Source of the DNA: Kiloniellaceae bacterium
GTDB taxonomy: Bacteria > Pseudomonadota > Alphaproteobacteria > Kiloniellales > J153
Assembly (NCBI GenBank): GCA_021776215.1
Contig: JAJFGI010000086.1
Coordinates: 1 to 37,010, forward strand
Direction: 5' to 3'
DNA length: 37,010 bases
The translations under genes were made by a program, and so were the position numbers. Below, piece after piece: positions 34,981-37,010 of this stretch (positions are counted from its first letter, which is position 1; every line of letters begins with the position of its first letter). The notes under the pieces were generated by a model. It saw only the letters and a list, made by a program, of their open reading frames with translations, searched no databases and was not told the origin of the DNA.

Positions 34981-36276
34981 TCAGGCTTTTTGCGCGGCGC
35001 GTAGCGCCTGACGCAGATCGTCGATGATGTCGCCGGCGTCCTCGATACCCACGGAGATGCGGATCATATCCTCGCCGACGCCGGCGGCGGCGAGTTGCGC
35101 CGCATTCATCTGCTGATGCGTGGTGCTGGCCGGGTGCAGGACCAGGGTCTTGGCATCGCCCACGTTCGCCAAGTGCGAGGCCAGCTTGCAGGCCTCGATG
35201 AACCGGGTGCCGGCGGCACGCCCGCCGGTGAGGCCGAAGCTGATGATCGACCCCGCCCCCTTGGGCAACAGGCGCTGCGCCAGTGCATGGTCCGGGTGGG
35301 CGGGCAAGCTCGGGTGCACGACCCAGGCCACCGCCTCGTCGCTCTCGAGGAATTCCAGGACCCGCGCGGTGTTGGCCACGTGGCGCTCGATACGCAGCGG
35401 CAGGGTCTCGATTCCCTGCAGGATGTAGAAGGCATTTTGCGGGCTCATGGCGGGGCCGAAGTCGCGCAGCCCTTCCGCCCGAGCGCGCATGGAAAACGCC
35501 TGCGGCCCGAACTCCTCGGCGAAGTCGATGCCGTGATATCCGGCGTAGGGTTCGGTCAAGGTCGGAAACTTGCCGCTTGCCTCCCAATCGAAACGGCCGC
35601 CGTCCACGACGATCCCGCCGAGCGCCAGGCCGTGCCCACCCAGCCATTTGGTGGCCGAGTGCATGACGATATCCGCCCCCAATGCCACTGGGTTGCACAG
35701 ATAGGGGGTCGCGAAGGTGTTATCGATCATCAGCGGCAGGCCGGCGCCGTGGGCGATGTCGGCGACCGCCGGGACGTCGAGCACTTCGAGGCCCGGGTTG
35801 CCGAGGGTCTCGGCGAAGATCAGCCGCGTCTCCGGCCGGATGGCGGCGCGCAAGGCCGCATGATCGCGCGGGTTGACGAAGCTGGTCTCGATGCCGAAGC
35901 GCGGCAGGGTGTGGGCGAACATGTTGACGCTGCCGCCATAGAGGGACGACGAGGCGACGATATGCCCGCCCTGCCCCATCAAGGTGACGATCGCCAGATG
36001 CAGAGCGGCCTGGCCGGAGGATGTGGCCACGGCGCCGACACCATGCTCCAGGGCCGCCACCCGCTCCTCCAGCACCGCGACCGTGGGGTTGGAGATGCGG
36101 CTGTAGATGTGCCCGGCGCGCTCCAGATTGAACAGCGCCGCCGCGTGGTCCGTGTCGCGGAACACATACGACGTGGTCTGGTAGATCGGCACCGCCCGGG
36201 CGCCGGTCACCGGATCCGGCTGCTGCCCGGCGTGCAGCGCCAAGGTGTCGAATTTCAGGAACTTGGGAGTCGCCAT
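34981..36276 (-). CDS. metY: O-acetylhomoserine aminocarboxypropyltransferase (sulfhydrylase)
   Basis: A PLP enzyme that makes homocysteine from O-acetylhomoserine and sulfide, the direct route to methionine. The start MATPKFLKFDTLALHAGQQPDPVTGARAVPIYQTTSYVF is typical of MetY. PLP contacts are visible as YSRISNPTVAVLEERVAALE near 54 and the Schiff-base lysine in HSATKWLGGHG near 207-217. The 431-residue length fits MetY and is longer than MetB or MetZ. No SAM riboswitch is evident in the 130 bases upstream. It heads the hydrolase-thioesterase unit. Confidence 0.94.
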   Translation of the reverse strand: MATPKFLKFDTLALHAGQQPDPVTGARAVPIYQTTSYVFRDTDHAAALFNLERAGHIYSRISNPTVAVLEERVAALEHGVGAVATSSGQAALHLAIVTLMGQGGHIVASSSLYGGSVNMFAHTLPRFGIETSFVNPRDHAALRAAIRPETRLIFAETLGNPGLEVLDVPAVADIAHGAGLPLMIDNTFATPYLCNPVALGADIVMHSATKWLGGHGLALGGIVVDGGRFDWEASGKFPTLTEPYAGYHGIDFAEEFGPQAFSMRARAEGLRDFGPAMSPQNAFYILQGIETLPLRIERHVANTARVLEFLESDEAVAWVVHPSLPAHPDHALAQRLLPKGAGSIISFGLTGGRAAGTRFIEACKLASHLANVGDAKTLVLHPASTTHQQMNAAQLAAAGVGEDMIRISVGIEDAGDIIDDLRQALRAAQKA

Positions 36277-36413
36277 GGCCGATCCGGACTGAGTTCTTGC
36301 CGCGATAGCCGCCAGACTACACGACCGGCGCCGATGCGCTCAACGACGCTTCCGACGTCCCGGGCTCAAAGGAACCGTGCGGTAGCGGGCGGTCATGCGG
36401 CCGTGATGCGGGC
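36277..36413. other. metY upstream region
   Basis: These 137 bases between metY and the first terminator upstream must contain the metY promoter. I see GC-rich short repeats (gcgggc, gcggcc) but no hexamer pair that I would defend, and no SAM-type riboswitch fold. Confidence 0.4.
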
Positions 36414-36462
36414 AAAAAAAATGGGGGGCCTTGGGTCCGTCATATCGGACCGTGGCCCACCC
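36414..36462 (-). terminator. Strong intrinsic terminator, minus strand
   Basis: On the minus strand GGGTGGGCC pairs with GGCCCCCC (one bulged U) and GGTCCG pairs with CGGACC around an ATATGA loop. The stem is followed by A and then eight T (36421-36414). It lies about 138 bases before metY, so it ends a transcript that starts upstream and is not metY's own terminator. Confidence 0.8.
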
Positions 36463-36464
36463 AA

Positions 36465-36492
36465 TTGTTATGCCTCAACCTGTTAACTTGCC
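36465..36492. repeat. Inverted imperfect repeat, copy A
   Basis: Read on the minus strand, this 28-mer begins GGCAAGTTAACAGG and ends GAGGCATAACAA. Copy B at 36617-36642 has the same sequence on the plus strand except for a 2-base deletion and one substitution (25 identities). Chance similarity of that length is very unlikely. Confidence 0.85.
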
Positions 36493-36500
36493 GGATTTTG

Positions 36501-36529
36501 ACATTACGGCGCCCCACTCCCACGGTCAA
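36501..36529 (-). promoter_or_regulatory. Sigma-70-like promoter for candidate small RNA unit 2
   Basis: On the minus strand TTGACC and TAATGT are separated by exactly 17 bases, with transcription expected to start near 36494-36496. Five of six -35 bases and four of six -10 bases match consensus, a good score for this GC-rich DNA. Confidence 0.55.
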
Positions 36530-36589
36530 GGGCGCATTGGTTAACGAACACGAGTGCAAACCCTTGACCCCGAAACGATTAGGGCCCGG

Positions 36590-36619
36590 AAAAGAAAAGC
36601 CGCCGGACAAGCCGGCGGC
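36590..36619 (-). terminator. Intrinsic terminator downstream of bdhA and candidate small RNA unit 1
   Basis: On the minus strand GCCGCCGG, loop CTTGT, CCGGCGGC is a perfect 8-bp GC stem followed directly by TTTTCTTTT. It is a textbook Rho-independent terminator, about 190 bases past the bdhA stop. Confidence 0.85.
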
Positions 36620-36642
36620 AAGTTAACAGGGAGGCATTACAA
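36617..36642. repeat. Inverted imperfect repeat, copy B
   Basis: This 26-mer is the plus-strand counterpart of copy A (36465-36492), separated from it by 124 bases. It includes the CCTCCCT motif of candidate unit 1 on the minus strand and abuts the terminator stem. Confidence 0.85.
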
Positions 36643-36725
36643 GGAACGGATTCTCATCCGCTCGACGAGCCGGAGCTCCCAGGGAGGGATTCCGATTCGC
36701 CTGACAACAATGTAGGCACAGCCCG

Positions 36726-36740
36726 CTAAAAAATGGTTAA
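36726..36740 (-). promoter_or_regulatory. CtrA-like binding site
   Basis: The minus strand reads TTAACCATTTTTTAG, i.e. TTAA-N7-TTAG, one base off the CtrA consensus TTAA-N7-TTAA, and includes the preferred half-site TTAACCAT. It lies just upstream of candidate small RNA unit 1. Its AT content in GC-rich DNA makes chance less likely but not excluded. Confidence 0.35.
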
Positions 36741-36810
36741 TGAAATGCGAAAGTTCGTGGTGTTTTTGCTACAAAGCTGTGACATTTAAGCAACAATTGG
36801 GCCCCAGTCC

Positions 36811-37010
36811 TCACTGCGCCAGCCAGCCACCATCGATATTCAACGCCGCGCCGGTGATCTGCGCAGCCCCGTCGCTGCACAGGAAGCACGCGAGTTGGCT
36901 AATCTGCTCCGGCGTGACGAATTCCTTGGACGGCTGCTTCTCCTGGACCAGTTCGACCTTGGCCTCGTCATAGGACATGCCGGTTTCCTTGGCCCGGTCC
37001 TCGATTTGCT
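36811..37010 (-). CDS. bdhA: 3-hydroxybutyrate dehydrogenase, C-terminal part (truncated by window end)
   Basis: The last 65 codons of a short-chain dehydrogenase on the minus strand, continuing beyond the window; the ORF track lists only its antisense shadow. The readable end is QIEDRAKETGMSYDEA, then EKQPSKEFVTPEQISQLACF and a terminal GAALNIDGGWLAQ. The EKQPS-FVTPEQ segment, the LCSDGAAQITGA helix and the DGGW(x)AQ end are characteristic of D-3-hydroxybutyrate dehydrogenase (BdhA), which interconverts 3-hydroxybutyrate and acetoacetate with NAD in polyhydroxybutyrate turnover. The stop is TGA at 36811-36813. A terminator lies about 190 bases downstream. The catalytic Ser-Tyr-Lys lie outside the window. 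Confidence 0.9.
   Translation of the reverse strand, partial: QIEDRAKETGMSYDEAKVELVQEKQPSKEFVTPEQISQLACFLCSDGAAQITGAALNIDGGWLAQ

Larger units (their letters stand above)
36414..36495 (-). ncRNA. Candidate small RNA (unit 2), promoter to terminator
   Basis: A minus-strand unit bounded by a good promoter (36501-36529) and a strong terminator ending in eight U. The predicted RNA is about 80 nt and starts near ATCCGGCAAGTTAACAGG. It has no ORF of note. Its 5' half (36465-36492) is nearly complementary to a segment of candidate unit 1. I recognise no known family. It could instead be a short leader or promoter-proximal transcript with an early terminator for metY. Confidence 0.5.
36590..36705 (-). 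ncRNA. Candidate small RNA (unit 1) or structured bdhA 3' UTR with CCUCCCU motifs
   Basis: Between the bdhA stop and the terminator the minus strand shows structure typical of a small RNA. CGGAT-GAGA-ATCCG (36647-36660) is a 5-bp hairpin with a GNRA tetraloop. CGGA/TCCG can enclose TCCCTCCCT. A single-stranded CCTCCCT (36628-36634) sits before the terminator. A possible TACATT -10 lies at 36709-36714, but its -35 is poor. The two CCUCCCU motifs could pair with Shine-Dalgarno sequences, as in the CcsR/cuckoo anti-SD RNAs of other alphaproteobacteria. It could be processed from bdhA mRNA or made independently. Confidence 0.5.

Noticed and set aside
36590-36645. Plus-strand leader with AACAGGGAGG ribosome-binding site
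   Set aside because: The sequence resembles a Shine-Dalgarno leader, but no start codon or ORF follows at suitable spacing; the minus-strand terminator reading explains the hairpin and T-rich tail better.
36740-36973. 77-residue plus-strand ORF near the window end
   Set aside because: It runs antisense to the recognisable bdhA C-terminus and has no family match by eye.

Overview
The window looks like chromosome from a GC-rich alphaproteobacterium, most probably a member of the Rhodospirillales or a close relative. The case rests on gene order (yebC-ruvC-ruvA-ruvB-ybgC-tolQ-tolR-tolA-tolB-pal-cpoB-tilS-ftsH), a zapA-6S RNA-ygfA block, a DUF1465/RcdA protein, a cysteine-free L31 and a ROSE-type RNA thermometer in front of an hsp20 gene. 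I see no phage, insertion sequence, CRISPR array, rRNA or tRNA. This is core genome, and the unusual material lies mainly between genes.

Layout. Bases 1-1272 hold the 3' part of a MocR-type regulator, which meets thiD tail to tail. From there to about 17 kb nearly everything is on the minus strand: yebC, ruvCAB, ybgC, tolQRAB, pal, cpoB, tilS and ftsH, then (after an intrinsic terminator) folP, glmM and thiD. This long envelope and DNA-repair cluster has many 4-bp ATGA start/stop overlaps. After a dyad-rich divergent region comes a small unknown plus-strand gene, then a minus-strand block of a DUF4164-like coiled-coil gene, zapA, 6S RNA, ygfA and ymdB.

From 20.1 to 30.2 kb the genes are on the plus strand: tkt, fba (class I) and gap for central carbon flow, a small conserved-looking unknown, efp, suhB, and a three-gene envelope locus (an OmpA-like Pro/Ala-rich protein, a MotA/TolQ-like channel protein, and a MotB-like OmpA protein with a long coiled coil). 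This locus looks like a proton-driven stator distinct from Tol-Pal. It is followed by a convergent MsbA-like ABC exporter, rpmE, a convergent rcdA-like gene, hsp20 with an RpoH-like promoter and a ROSE thermometer, and a minus-strand trio (metY, alpha/beta hydrolase, hot-dog thioesterase). The window ends in the 3' part of bdhA.

The most interesting stretch is the 534-base gap between metY and bdhA. On the minus strand it contains two candidate small RNA units, each ending in a strong intrinsic terminator. They carry 26-28 nt segments that are nearly perfectly complementary to each other. The upstream unit also has two CCUCCCU (anti-Shine-Dalgarno-like) motifs and a GNRA-capped hairpin. This could be an sRNA with a linked sponge or decoy RNA. 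That reading is inference from sequence only.
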